A DNA stretch of 7,274 bases from JBFKPQ01 sp041628225. GTDB lineage: Bacteria; Actinomycetota; Acidimicrobiia; Spongiisociales; JAENVV01. The DNA is taken from positions 1 to 7,274 of the forward strand of contig JBFKPQ010000116.1 in assembly GCA_041628225.1 (NCBI GenBank), read 5' to 3'. This document shows positions 1 through 5,693 of this stretch, piece after piece; the stretch's first letter is position 1; every line of letters starts with the position of its first letter. The position numbers and the translations under genes are program-made. The notes below the pieces were generated by a model that was not told the origin of the DNA, did no database searches, and worked only from the letters and a program-made list of their open reading frames with translations.

Positions 1-69
1 GGACCGGTGACGATGCGCTTGCGTGCCCTCTACCTTGCGCGGGTCGGCACGGAGTCGCTGAGTGGCTGA
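1..69 (+). CDS. C-terminal end of an upstream gene, possibly a class IV aminotransferase (5' truncated)
   Basis: Frame 1 is open from the left edge to TGA at 67-69 and encodes 22 residues beginning GPVTMRLRALYL. A Gly-Pro-(Val/Ile)-Thr stretch followed by an Arg/Leu-rich helix is common at the very C-terminus of branched-chain and D-amino-acid (class IV, PLP) aminotransferases. The frame overlaps the start of the next gene by 8 bp, as expected for translationally coupled genes. The assignment is supported indirectly: proteins like the downstream sulfotransferase-like one are found fused to class IV aminotransferases in plants (the BCAT-like proteins). With only 22 residues this is an inference; frame 2 is excluded by a TGA at 8-10. 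Confidence 0.4.
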   Translation, partial: GPVTMRLRALYLARVGTESLSG

Positions 70-775
70 GCCCCGTCGCGTGTCGATGTGGTCGGGGCCG
101 CGCAACATCTCGACCGCCATGATGTACTCGTTTCGCTCGCGACCCGACACGGTGGTGGTCGATGAACCGTTCTATGGTCACTACCTGGCGCACACCGGGG
201 CCGATCATCCCGGCCGAGCCGACGTCTTGGCGACCCAGCCGACCCGCCTCGAAGACGTCGTTGGGGAGCTACGGCGGACGCGCGGCAGGCCGGTCGTGTT
301 CTTCAAGAACATGGCGCATCATCTGGCTGGCATCGACATGGCGGTGCTCGGCGAGTTCGAGAACTTCCTCCTCGTGCGCGACCCGGCCGACATGCTCGTC
401 TCGCTCGATGCCACGATCGATCCGTCGTTGCGCGACACCGGTCTTCCCGACCTGGTCCGCATCCTCGACCATCTGATTGCGTCGGGATCCGAACCGATCG
501 TGGTCCGATCGGAGGCGGTGCTCGACGATCCGGAGCGAACGCTCCGCACGCTGTGCCGGCGGCTCGACCTGGCGTGGGAGCCGGCCATGCTGGCCTGGGA
601 ACCCGGACCCAAACCCGAGGACGGCGTCTGGTCGGAGCATTGGTACGCGTCGGTCCATGCGACGACGGGCTTTGGTGCACGTCGGCAGGCGCGTCCGGTC
701 CCCAGTCTCCTCGAACCGCTGCTCGAGGAGTGTCGCCCGCTCTATGAGCGCATCGTCGCGCACGCACTGCGGTGA
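62..775 (+). CDS. Sulfotransferase-like P-loop family protein
   Basis: 237 aa, soluble, no signal peptide. The N-terminus has a sulfotransferase-type phosphate-binding loop (residues 8-19, SMWSGPRNISTA), then an Asp-Glu-Pro element (34-36), KNMAHH (82-87) and the second nucleotide-binding motif LLVRDPADMLVSL (103-115), with Arg106 and Ser114 in the places used for 3'-phosphate binding in PAPS sulfotransferases. Whether it transfers sulfate is not known; members of this short subfamily are often only called sulfotransferase-like. The GTG start at 62 is preferred because GGAG at 51-54 lies 7 nt upstream; ATG at 86 would cut into the first beta strand before the P-loop. The start lies inside the tail of the preceding gene, suggesting one transcription unit. 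Substrate unknown. Confidence 0.8.
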   Translation: MAEPRRVSMWSGPRNISTAMMYSFRSRPDTVVVDEPFYGHYLAHTGADHPGRADVLATQPTRLEDVVGELRRTRGRPVVFFKNMAHHLAGIDMAVLGEFENFLLVRDPADMLVSLDATIDPSLRDTGLPDLVRILDHLIASGSEPIVVRSEAVLDDPERTLRTLCRRLDLAWEPAMLAWEPGPKPEDGVWSEHWYASVHATTGFGARRQARPVPSLLEPLLEECRPLYERIVAHALR

Positions 776-780
776 TCTGG

Positions 781-810
781 TTACGACCGAGGCGGACCAG
801 TGGGTATCCT
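781..810 (+). promoter_or_regulatory. Candidate promoter for the ABC transporter genes
   Basis: TTACGA (781-786) and TATCCT (805-810) are separated by 18 bp; the second matches the actinobacterial TANNNT -10 consensus, the first is a weak -35. Initiation near 817 would leave a leader of about 25 nt containing the ribosome binding site. A short inverted repeat, CTGGT at 777-781 and ACCAG at 796-800, brackets the -35 to -10 spacer and could bind a regulator. Prediction by eye only. Confidence 0.35.
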
Positions 811-824
811 CACGGTCCCGATTC

Positions 825-832
825 GGGAGGAG
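825..832 (+). promoter_or_regulatory. Ribosome binding site that decides the start of the substrate-binding lipoprotein
   Basis: GGGAGGAG ends 9 nt before ATG 842. An in-frame GTG at 800 would add 14 residues in front of the signal peptide and lies upstream of this site and inside the candidate promoter, so 842 is chosen. Confidence 0.8.
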
Positions 833-841
833 AATCAGAAC

Positions 842-1684
842 ATGAAAAGACTCATTGCCTTACTGGCCGGACTCACCCTGATCCTTGCGGCGTGCGGCGG
901 CGACACCGCCGACACGACGTCGGCGCCGGCGCCGGCCACGACGGAAGCAGAGGCAAGCCTGCCCGACCTCGGCGGGCGTGAGGTGACGGTGGGCGTCGAG
1001 AACGCCTACCTGCCCTTCAACTACCTGCTTCCTGGCGAGACGGAAGGCCAGGGCTGGGACTACGACGCCTGGCGAGCCATCTGCGAATTGCTCAACTGCG
1101 AGCCGGTGTTCGTCGAGGCCGGATGGCCGGCGGTCATCGATCAGGTCGCCAACGGCGAGCTCGACACCGCCGCCGACGGCATCTCGATCACCGACGATCG
1201 CAAGGAGATCGTCGACTTCTCCGACGCCTACATGGTGGTGCAACAGAAGCTGATCGTGCAGCTGGATGATGACCGGTTTGCGGACGCCGACGCCCTGCTG
1301 GCCGACGACTCGGCCATCATCGGGACGCAGGTGGGTACCACCAACTACGAGCTGGCCATCGACCTCGTCGACGAATCCCGTGTGCAGGCCTTCGATCAGT
1401 TCGGCCTCGCCATTCAGGCGCTCATCTCCGGCGATGTCGATGCGGTGATCATCGACGACGCAGCCGGGCTCGGATACGTGGGCGAGAACGCCGAATCGAT
1501 TCGGACTCTCGACGGCTCGCTCCAGTCCGACCCACTGGGTTTCATCTATCCGCTGGGTTCGGAACTCGTGGGTCCCGTCAACCAGGCCCTGGCCGTTCTC
1601 AAAGCAGACGGCACGCTCGAGGAGCTTGGTCGGAAGTTCTTCACGGATGCCTTCACGGTGACGTACGACGATCTCGAGGGCTGA
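842..1684 (+). CDS. Polar amino-acid ABC transporter substrate-binding lipoprotein
   Basis: 280 aa. It begins with a lipoprotein signal peptide: Lys2-Arg3, a hydrophobic stretch, and lipobox LAAC with the lipidated Cys at 18. A low-complexity Ala/Thr/Glu linker follows (about 21-40), which tethers the domain outside the membrane. The rest is a type 3 solute-binding fold (bacterial extracellular solute-binding protein family 3): GWDYDAW at 71-77, ADGISITDDR at 111-120 with Arg120 where HisJ-type proteins grip the ligand carboxylate, VDFSDAY at 124-130, and an Asp-rich hinge segment near 198-206 that would meet the ligand amino group. It should capture an amino acid and pass it to the permease encoded next. 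The exact ligand cannot be read from the sequence. A perfect hairpin follows the gene before the permease. Confidence 0.92.
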   Translation: MKRLIALLAGLTLILAACGGDTADTTSAPAPATTEAEASLPDLGGREVTVGVENAYLPFNYLLPGETEGQGWDYDAWRAICELLNCEPVFVEAGWPAVIDQVANGELDTAADGISITDDRKEIVDFSDAYMVVQQKLIVQLDDDRFADADALLADDSAIIGTQVGTTNYELAIDLVDESRVQAFDQFGLAIQALISGDVDAVIIDDAAGLGYVGENAESIRTLDGSLQSDPLGFIYPLGSELVGPVNQALAVLKADGTLEELGRKFFTDAFTVTYDDLEG

Positions 1685-1703
1685 GCGACCCCTCGAACGA
1701 TAT

Positions 1704-1733
1704 GATGCGCCGGGCCCTTGGGCCCGGCGCATC
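1704..1733 (+). promoter_or_regulatory. Perfect 14-bp intercistronic hairpin between binding protein and permease
   Basis: Arms 1704-1717 (GATGCGCCGGGCCC) and 1720-1733 are exactly complementary, separated by TT. No run of T follows (next bases CGCGTAG), so it is not a classical intrinsic terminator. In this position such hairpins commonly protect the upstream mRNA from 3' decay or partly terminate transcription, giving more binding protein than permease. The repeat is certain; the role is inferred. Confidence 0.75.
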
Positions 1734-1749
1734 CGCGTAGAGGGCTCAC

Positions 1750-2700
1750 ATGGACGACCTGCAACCCGATCCGACCAACCCCGGGCCCGCCTCCAGCGTC
1801 ATCAGCTGGAGCGCTCACGACTTCCCCTGGTGGCTGGTGGGCATGGTGTCCATCATCGCCGGCATGGTGGTGCTCATCGTGATCACGGACGGCTTCCGGG
1901 ACGCGTTCGGTGCCATCTTTCCCTGGCCCTTGATCGATACGCAGACGATCGACATCCCGGTCGTGTACGGATCGACCGGCCAGGAGGCGGTGGTCGAACT
2001 CGTCGTGTCCCGATCGTTCGTGTGGACCAGAGGCATCGTGCTCACCCTGATCCTGACCGTCGGGTCGTTCGTCGCGTCGCTGTTCTTGGGACTGTTCATC
2101 GGACTCGGCCGGATCGCCGAAGCGTCACCGGGCGCGACCCCGCTCGCCAAGGTGACCACGACCTTTGTTCGCAATCTCGCCACTCTGTACATCGAGTTCG
2201 TCCGGGGCATACCGATGCTCGTGTTCATCTTCGTGGTGGCACTCGTGCTGGTGCCCGACGTCGCCGACCTCTTCGACGTCGAGTCCCGATCTATCAGCAA
2301 TGCGTGGCGAGGAGCCGCCGCCTTGGCGTTCTTCTACGCCGCCTTCATCGCCGAAGTGTTTCGCGCCGGAATCCAGTCCGTACCGGTTGGGCAGGTGGAG
2401 GCGGGTAAGGCGGTGGGCCTCACCGGCGGGCAGATCATGCGCACAGTCGTGCTGCCGCAAGCTGTACGCAACATGCTCCCAGCCCTCGGCAACGATCTCA
2501 TCTCGCTCATGAAAGACACGTCGTTGGTGTCGGTGCTGGCGGTTCGCGAGCTGACCCAGATGGCGAGGTTGTACACGGGGTCGACCTTCCGCTTCCGAGA
2601 AGGATTCTTCATCTCCGCAGTCCTCTACGTGTCGTTGACCCTCGTCATGAGCCTGCTGCTCAGGTGGTACGAGAAGCGCATCGCCATCCCCGGCCGCTGA
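1750..2700 (+). CDS. Polar amino-acid ABC transporter permease (HisM/GlnP family)
   Basis: 316 aa integral membrane protein. A cytoplasmic leader is followed by a hydrophobic segment at 28-46, a hydrophilic stretch (about 47-93), then segments near 96-120, 146-168, 187-205 and 287-305. The family hallmarks are clear: YIEFVRGIPMLV at 147-158 and the EAA coupling loop starting EAGKAVGLTGGQ at 217-228 and continuing VVLPQAVRNMLPALGN (233-248), which docks on the ATPase. Most HisM-type permeases are about 220-250 aa, so this one carries an extra N-terminal part between its first two membrane segments. AGAGGG at 1739-1744 is 5 nt before ATG. It lies 65 bp after the binding protein, presumably in the same operon. 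No ATP-binding subunit is encoded in the window; a single permease may act as a homodimer with an ATPase encoded elsewhere. Confidence 0.93.
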   Translation: MDDLQPDPTNPGPASSVISWSAHDFPWWLVGMVSIIAGMVVLIVITDGFRDAFGAIFPWPLIDTQTIDIPVVYGSTGQEAVVELVVSRSFVWTRGIVLTLILTVGSFVASLFLGLFIGLGRIAEASPGATPLAKVTTTFVRNLATLYIEFVRGIPMLVFIFVVALVLVPDVADLFDVESRSISNAWRGAAALAFFYAAFIAEVFRAGIQSVPVGQVEAGKAVGLTGGQIMRTVVLPQAVRNMLPALGNDLISLMKDTSLVSVLAVRELTQMARLYTGSTFRFREGFFISAVLYVSLTLVMSLLLRWYEKRIAIPGR

Positions 2701-2713
2701 AGGTCAGCCGGGG
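2688..2713. terminator. Shared hairpin over the convergent permease and patatin stop codons
   Basis: CCCCGG (2688-2693) pairs with CCGGGG (2708-2713), and CTGA (2697-2700) pairs with TCAG (2704-2707), leaving a 3-nt bulge (2694-2696) and a 3-nt loop. Both stop codons lie inside the stem. There is no T-run on either side. A bidirectional terminator or 3'-end stabiliser is a reasonable inference for convergent genes 3 bp apart. Confidence 0.45.
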
Positions 2714-3669
2714 ACCGTTCGATGGTCGCCGAGATGGGACTTGAGCACGGACCAGATGTCCGAACGGCCGAGCTTCACCTTCATCGACGTCAGCGTCTTG
2801 ATGAAGGTGGGAACAGCTGCGTCCGGATTCATCGGATTCGGCCGCATGACGTCGAGTACGGCGGGGGAGGGGCGCAACACGACGATGTCGGTGTCGGGCC
2901 ACGCCTGCTTGATCATGGCGATCTCCACGTCGAGCGCCGACTTGCCGACCCGGTCGAACATGCTCTCGTAGAAGTAGGCGCCCTCACGCGCCTCCTCGGC
3001 CGCCATCGGCGCCAGCACCAGGATGAGATCGAGCGGCGTGGGGCTGCCCAAGACGACGTCGGCGTGCGTACCGGACACCACACCTCCGTCGACGTAGTGC
3101 TGCCCGTCGATCACGTGAGGCGAGAAGATCACGGGTACCGCAGAGGACGCTGCCACGGCGTCCAAGAAGGAAACGTCGGGCGCAGCCTCCGAACCGAAGA
3201 CGACTCGCTCTCGCCCCTCGAGGTGGTACGCGGTGACGAGCGTCGGGCGGTCCGGCCAGCCGGCCCCGACCTGATCGCCGATCTGGACTCCCGCCCAGTC
3301 CCGGATGCCTTGCGCTGAGAATCTGCCCGGCGATCCCAGGATCAGACGGACGCCGGGCTGCCGCAGGCCGGGAACGAGACCGTGCCGTAGCCACCGGCGG
3401 ACGCCACCTGGCCGAGCGCCCTTGAACATGTGGCGGGAGATGCGTTGGGCGACATCGCCGCGATCGTCGCTCTGTTCGACCATCGACGACAGCTCGAGCC
3501 GTCCGGCGCGCACGACGCCGGCCACGAACGAGCCCGCCGACGTGCCGACGATGACGTCCGCTTCGTTGGGGTCCCAGCCGGTCGCCATCTCGACGGCCAT
3601 GAGAGCCGCCATCTCGTAGGAGGCGCCCGAGACGCCACCACCGCCAAGCACGAGTCCTACCCTGCTCAC
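2704..3669 (-). CDS. Patatin-like phospholipase family protein
   Basis: 321 aa, predicted serine lipid acyl hydrolase. It carries the glycine-rich oxyanion-hole motif near the start (GGGGVSG, 9-15), the nucleophile elbow GTSAG (42-46) with catalytic Ser44, and the dyad aspartate in VDGGV (193-197), Asp194. Bacterial relatives are of similar size and hydrolyse acyl chains from phospholipids or glycolipids; the substrate here is unknown. In the usual GGGxRG motif an Arg precedes the last Gly; here that residue is Ser. No signal peptide is seen, so a cytoplasmic or membrane-edge location is likely. The GTG at 3669 is chosen because the family begins with this beta strand. The frame remains open upstream to 4101, but that extension is antisense to mshD and would ignore the promoter at 3678-3683. 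It is divergent from mshD and convergent with the permease. Confidence 0.88.
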   Translation of the reverse strand: MSRVGLVLGGGGVSGASYEMAALMAVEMATGWDPNEADVIVGTSAGSFVAGVVRAGRLELSSMVEQSDDRGDVAQRISRHMFKGARPGGVRRWLRHGLVPGLRQPGVRLILGSPGRFSAQGIRDWAGVQIGDQVGAGWPDRPTLVTAYHLEGRERVVFGSEAAPDVSFLDAVAASSAVPVIFSPHVIDGQHYVDGGVVSGTHADVVLGSPTPLDLILVLAPMAAEEAREGAYFYESMFDRVGKSALDVEIAMIKQAWPDTDIVVLRPSPAVLDVMRPNPMNPDAAVPTFIKTLTSMKVKLGRSDIWSVLKSHLGDHRTVPG

Positions 3670-3677
3670 GGTCAGCC

Positions 3678-3683
3678 AGGATA
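3678..3683 (-). promoter_or_regulatory. Candidate -10 element of a leaderless patatin transcript
   Basis: On the minus strand TATCCT (TANNNT) ends 8 nt before the GTG start at 3669, so transcription would begin at or within about two bases of the start codon. No Shine-Dalgarno sequence precedes that GTG. Leaderless mRNAs are common in actinobacteria. Confidence 0.45.
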
Positions 3684-3684
3684 T

Positions 3685-3698
3685 ACCGGCATCCCGGT
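3685..3698. repeat. Short inverted repeat between divergent promoters (possible operator)
   Basis: ACCGG (3685-3689), CATC, CCGGT (3694-3698). It sits directly upstream of the patatin -10 and between the two divergent -10 elements. Five-base arms can occur by chance in GC-rich DNA, so an operator role is only a suggestion. Confidence 0.25.
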
Positions 3699-3720
3699 CT
3701 GGGCGGCCATTCGGCTGCTC

Positions 3721-3726
3721 TAGATT
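3721..3726 (+). promoter_or_regulatory. Candidate -10 element of a leaderless mshD transcript
   Basis: TAGATT (TANNNT) ends 9 nt before ATG 3736, leaving a leader of zero to about three bases. No Shine-Dalgarno sequence is present before this ATG. An out-of-frame ATG lies at 3731, so the exact transcription start would matter for frame choice. Confidence 0.45.
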
Positions 3727-3735
3727 TGCGATGAC

Positions 3736-4605
3736 ATGCTGCGACCCGTCGACCACCAAGCCGATCTGGATCGTCTCGAGCAGCTCTTCGAGGTGTGTCA
3801 TGACGCTGACGGACACTGGCCGCTGGGGGAACACAAGTACCTCAGCCTGCGCGGCGACACGGCCGGAGCGATCGGCGTCGTCGCAGAACGCGAAGGCGAG
3901 ATCACCGGCTACGCCCATTTGACGCCCGGATCGGTGTGGGGGGTCGAACTGGCCGTGCACCCGCTCGTGCGGGGAACGGATGTTTCTCATCGACTCATCG
4001 ACGCGGCACTCGATGCGATTCGGGCTGCCGGCGGCTCGACCGTGCGCGTCTGGGTGTTCCAGGCCGGTCTCGCGGGACTCCTCGCCGAGCACGGATTCCA
4101 CCAGGAGCGAGAACTCCGTCAGCTGCGCTGCAGCTTCCCGCCTCCGGCGCCGTCACCGCTTCCCGAGGGCGTCGAGTTGACGACGTTCGACCCGCACCGA
4201 GATGCCGTGCCATGGCTGGAAGTGAACAACCGAGCATTCGCAGGCCACCCCGAGAACGGTCAATGGACGATGGAGATACTGCAGGACCGGATGGCGCAAC
4301 CGTGGTTCGATCCGGATGGCTTCCTGCTGGCGAAGTCAGGACGAGAGATCGCCGGCTTCTGCTGGACCAAACGGCACGACGATGGCGCCGGCGAGATCTA
4401 CGTGATCGCCGTGGACCCGGATCGGCAGGGCCGGGGCTTGGGTGAAGCTCTCGTCACGCATGGCCTACGGTATCTCAGCGAAACCGGGAGCCGCGAAGGC
4501 ATGCTCTACGTGGATGCAGCCAACTCGCGGGCGCTACGGCTGTACGAGCGGCTGGAATTCTGGGTCGATCACATCGACCGTGCGTTCGTGAAATCGCTCA
4601 GCTGA
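3736..4605 (+). CDS. mshD: Mycothiol synthase (acetyl-CoA:Cys-GlcN-Ins acetyltransferase)
   Basis: 289 aa, two tandem GNAT domains as in MshD, close to the usual length of about 300. It catalyses the last step of mycothiol synthesis, acetylating the cysteinyl amine of Cys-GlcN-inositol in the cytoplasm. The C-terminal domain (about 146-289) is the active one: NNRAFAGHPENGQW at 164-177, WFDPDGFLLA at 190-199, FCWTKRH at 208-214, GEIYVIAVDP at 219-228, the acetyl-CoA loop RQGRGLG at 230-236, and MLYVDAANSRALRLYE at 256-271. The N-terminal domain (about 1-135) is a weaker GNAT; its loop reads RGTDVSHRL (79-87) and lacks the second glycine of the Gly-x-Gly pattern, fitting a non-catalytic domain. 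It ends in an 8-bp overlap with the convergent zinc-ribbon gene. Other mycothiol genes are not present. Confidence 0.93.
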   Translation: MLRPVDHQADLDRLEQLFEVCHDADGHWPLGEHKYLSLRGDTAGAIGVVAEREGEITGYAHLTPGSVWGVELAVHPLVRGTDVSHRLIDAALDAIRAAGGSTVRVWVFQAGLAGLLAEHGFHQERELRQLRCSFPPPAPSPLPEGVELTTFDPHRDAVPWLEVNNRAFAGHPENGQWTMEILQDRMAQPWFDPDGFLLAKSGREIAGFCWTKRHDDGAGEIYVIAVDPDRQGRGLGEALVTHGLRYLSETGSREGMLYVDAANSRALRLYERLEFWVDHIDRAFVKSLS

Positions 4606-4774
4606 CGTCGAAGCTGCCGAACCGACGCTCGCACGATGGGCAGGTCGGGTCGGACTCGGTGGTCGGAGCGTGGCACCACGGGCAGGGAAGGTCGTCGGGG
4701 GACGGGCCGGAACTGTCGACGAACTCGAAGTCGGTGAGGTCGATCGTTCTCCTCGTGCCGAACAACTGAAACAC
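4598..4774 (-). CDS. Small zinc-ribbon protein (58 aa)
   Basis: This short frame starts at GTG 4774 and ends at TGA (complement of 4598-4600). Its first residues are MFQLFGTRRTIDLTDFEFVD. An acidic, Ser/Pro-rich linker follows (about 20-30), then two zinc knuckles, CPWC (31-34) and CPSC (45-48), ten residues apart, and a short tail RRFGSFDVS. Four cysteines in two CPxC pairs are the hallmark of a structural zinc ribbon. GGGAGG at 4779-4784 gives a strong ribosome binding site 4 nt before the GTG. Function is unknown; such miniature ribbons may bind nucleic acid or partner proteins. It lies 94 bp downstream of the phosphotransferase homologue on the same strand and converges with mshD. The competing minus-strand frames here lack the cysteine pattern. 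Confidence 0.78.
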   Translation of the reverse strand: MFQLFGTRRTIDLTDFEFVDSSGPSPDDLPCPWCHAPTTESDPTCPSCERRFGSFDVS

Positions 4775-4778
4775 ACAA

Positions 4779-4804
4779 CCTCCCTTCGTGGCGTGGCCAG
4801 CCTA
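4779..4804 (-). promoter_or_regulatory. Candidate -10 and ribosome binding site of the zinc-ribbon gene
   Basis: On the minus strand TAGGCT (complement of 4799-4804) fits TANNNT, and GGGAGG (complement of 4779-4784) lies about 15 nt further on, just before GTG 4774. Initiation near 4792 would give a leader of about 18 nt. No convincing -35 is seen. The ribosome site is solid, the promoter weak. Confidence 0.4.
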
Positions 4805-4831
4805 CGAAAGAGGGCCGCGATAGTGGTGGAT

Positions 4832-4860
4832 TTCGCGAACCCGCAGCCCGGTTCGGCGAA
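4832..4860 (-). terminator. Hairpin downstream of the phosphotransferase homologue
   Basis: TTCGCGAACC (4832-4841) pairs with GGTTCG (4850-4855) and CGAA (4857-4860) with one bulged G at 4856, giving 10 pairs and an 8-nt loop. It starts 9 bp after the stop codon of the minus-strand gene. No U-tract follows on that strand, so it may be a weak terminator or an mRNA 3'-end structure. Confidence 0.4.
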
Positions 4861-4868
4861 CTGGCGTC

Positions 4869-5693
4869 TCAGCCCACGAGGTCGGTGAGATGATCGACGT
4901 GTCTGCTCAGGTTGTCGAGGCGACCTGACCGGCCTTCGGCCTCGCGGAGCAAGAACGACCCCAGGTGATACACGATCCACGGCGCCAGGTCCTCGTCCGA
5001 GAGGGAAGCGCCATAGCCTTCGGCGAGCGCCTGACTCGCCCTGGAGCCGATCTGGTCCGAGAACGTCCAGAACGCCAGGCTGAAATCCCATTCGGGAGGA
5101 ACGACGGTTGCCCAGGCCCAGTCGAGCAAGGTGACCGTGCCGTCCTCGGCGACGTGGAACTTCTCCGGCCGCGGGTTCGTGTGCGCCGGCCCCGGCTCGC
5201 TCGACCGAGGAACCCTGGACGTCCGCGCGGCCTCGATGACCGAGGCCGGGATTCCGAGGCGTCCACGATACCGTTCGAGGCGAGCAAAGAGCGAAGCGTG
5301 GTCGGATGCCACCTGCTCTCCCGTCATGCCGCCGCTGAGATTGCTGAGCGTCGCGTCGCCGAGTTCGTGCAAGCCCTTCAGGATCGCTCCAGCCTGTCTG
5401 GCTGCGCCCAGATTCTCCGGGAGGGTGTCGAGGGTCCACAATCCCGGGTCCTTGATACGCATCCAGACCAAGCCGTCGCTCTCGGCGCGTTCGACGATCT
5501 GCGGTAGGCCTTCGAGCTCGGCGAGAGCTTCGAAGGCGCGTGCTTCGCGCTTCGCGGCGCCCGGTGATCCATAGACCTTCAGCAGGGAGGTTCCGTCGGA
5601 ACGAAAAACCCGAAAGGTTCGGTTCGACCCACTACCGATCTCATGGATACGACCGCCACGAGCCAGATTGCGGGCCAGTTCGACAGCATCCAT
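4869..5693 (-). CDS. APH-family phosphotransferase homologue, probable pseudokinase
   Basis: 274 aa with the aminoglycoside-phosphotransferase (APH/choline-kinase-like) fold. The N-lobe is intact: a nucleotide loop at 18-27, the ATP-contacting Lys39 in LLKVY, and a following acidic helix (Glu50, Glu55). The C-lobe has LLDWAWA (189-195), with Asp191 as the metal-binding aspartate, and PPEWDFSLAFW (199-209). The catalytic loop, normally HxDxxxxN, reads HTNPRPEKF (171-179): the catalytic Asp is Asn173 and the metal-binding Asn is Lys178. Loss of both suggests it no longer transfers phosphate in the usual way but may still bind nucleotide or a ligand. Each change is one base from the canonical codon (AAC for GAC, AAG for AAC), while the reading frame is intact. 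The ATG at 5693 has AGGGG 5 nt upstream. It is divergent from thrS. Substrate unknown. Confidence 0.85.
   Translation of the reverse strand: MDAVELARNLARGGRIHEIGSGSNRTFRVFRSDGTSLLKVYGSPGAAKREARAFEALAELEGLPQIVERAESDGLVWMRIKDPGLWTLDTLPENLGAARQAGAILKGLHELGDATLSNLSGGMTGEQVASDHASLFARLERYRGRLGIPASVIEAARTSRVPRSSEPGPAHTNPRPEKFHVAEDGTVTLLDWAWATVVPPEWDFSLAFWTFSDQIGSRASQALAEGYGASLSDEDLAPWIVYHLGSFLLREAEGRSGRLDNLSRHVDHLTDLVG

Noticed and set aside
800..841. Alternative GTG start for the substrate-binding protein
   Set aside because: It would put 14 residues before the lipoprotein signal peptide, overlaps the candidate -10, and lies upstream of the strong ribosome site that serves ATG 842.
860..1732. Minus-strand 290-codon open frame opposite the ABC binding protein
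   Set aside because: Antisense to a gene with clear lipobox and solute-binding motifs; composition is typical of GC-rich shadow frames and it shows no domain.
3670..4101. N-terminal extension of the patatin frame to a start at 4101
   Set aside because: The added 144 residues are antisense to mshD and resemble no patatin N-terminus; the family fold begins at the GTG at 3669.
4534..5439. Minus-strand 301-codon frame overlapping the phosphotransferase homologue and the zinc-ribbon gene
   Set aside because: Arg/Pro/Ser-rich low-complexity translation; the other minus-strand frames hold the recognisable APH fold and the CPxC knuckles.
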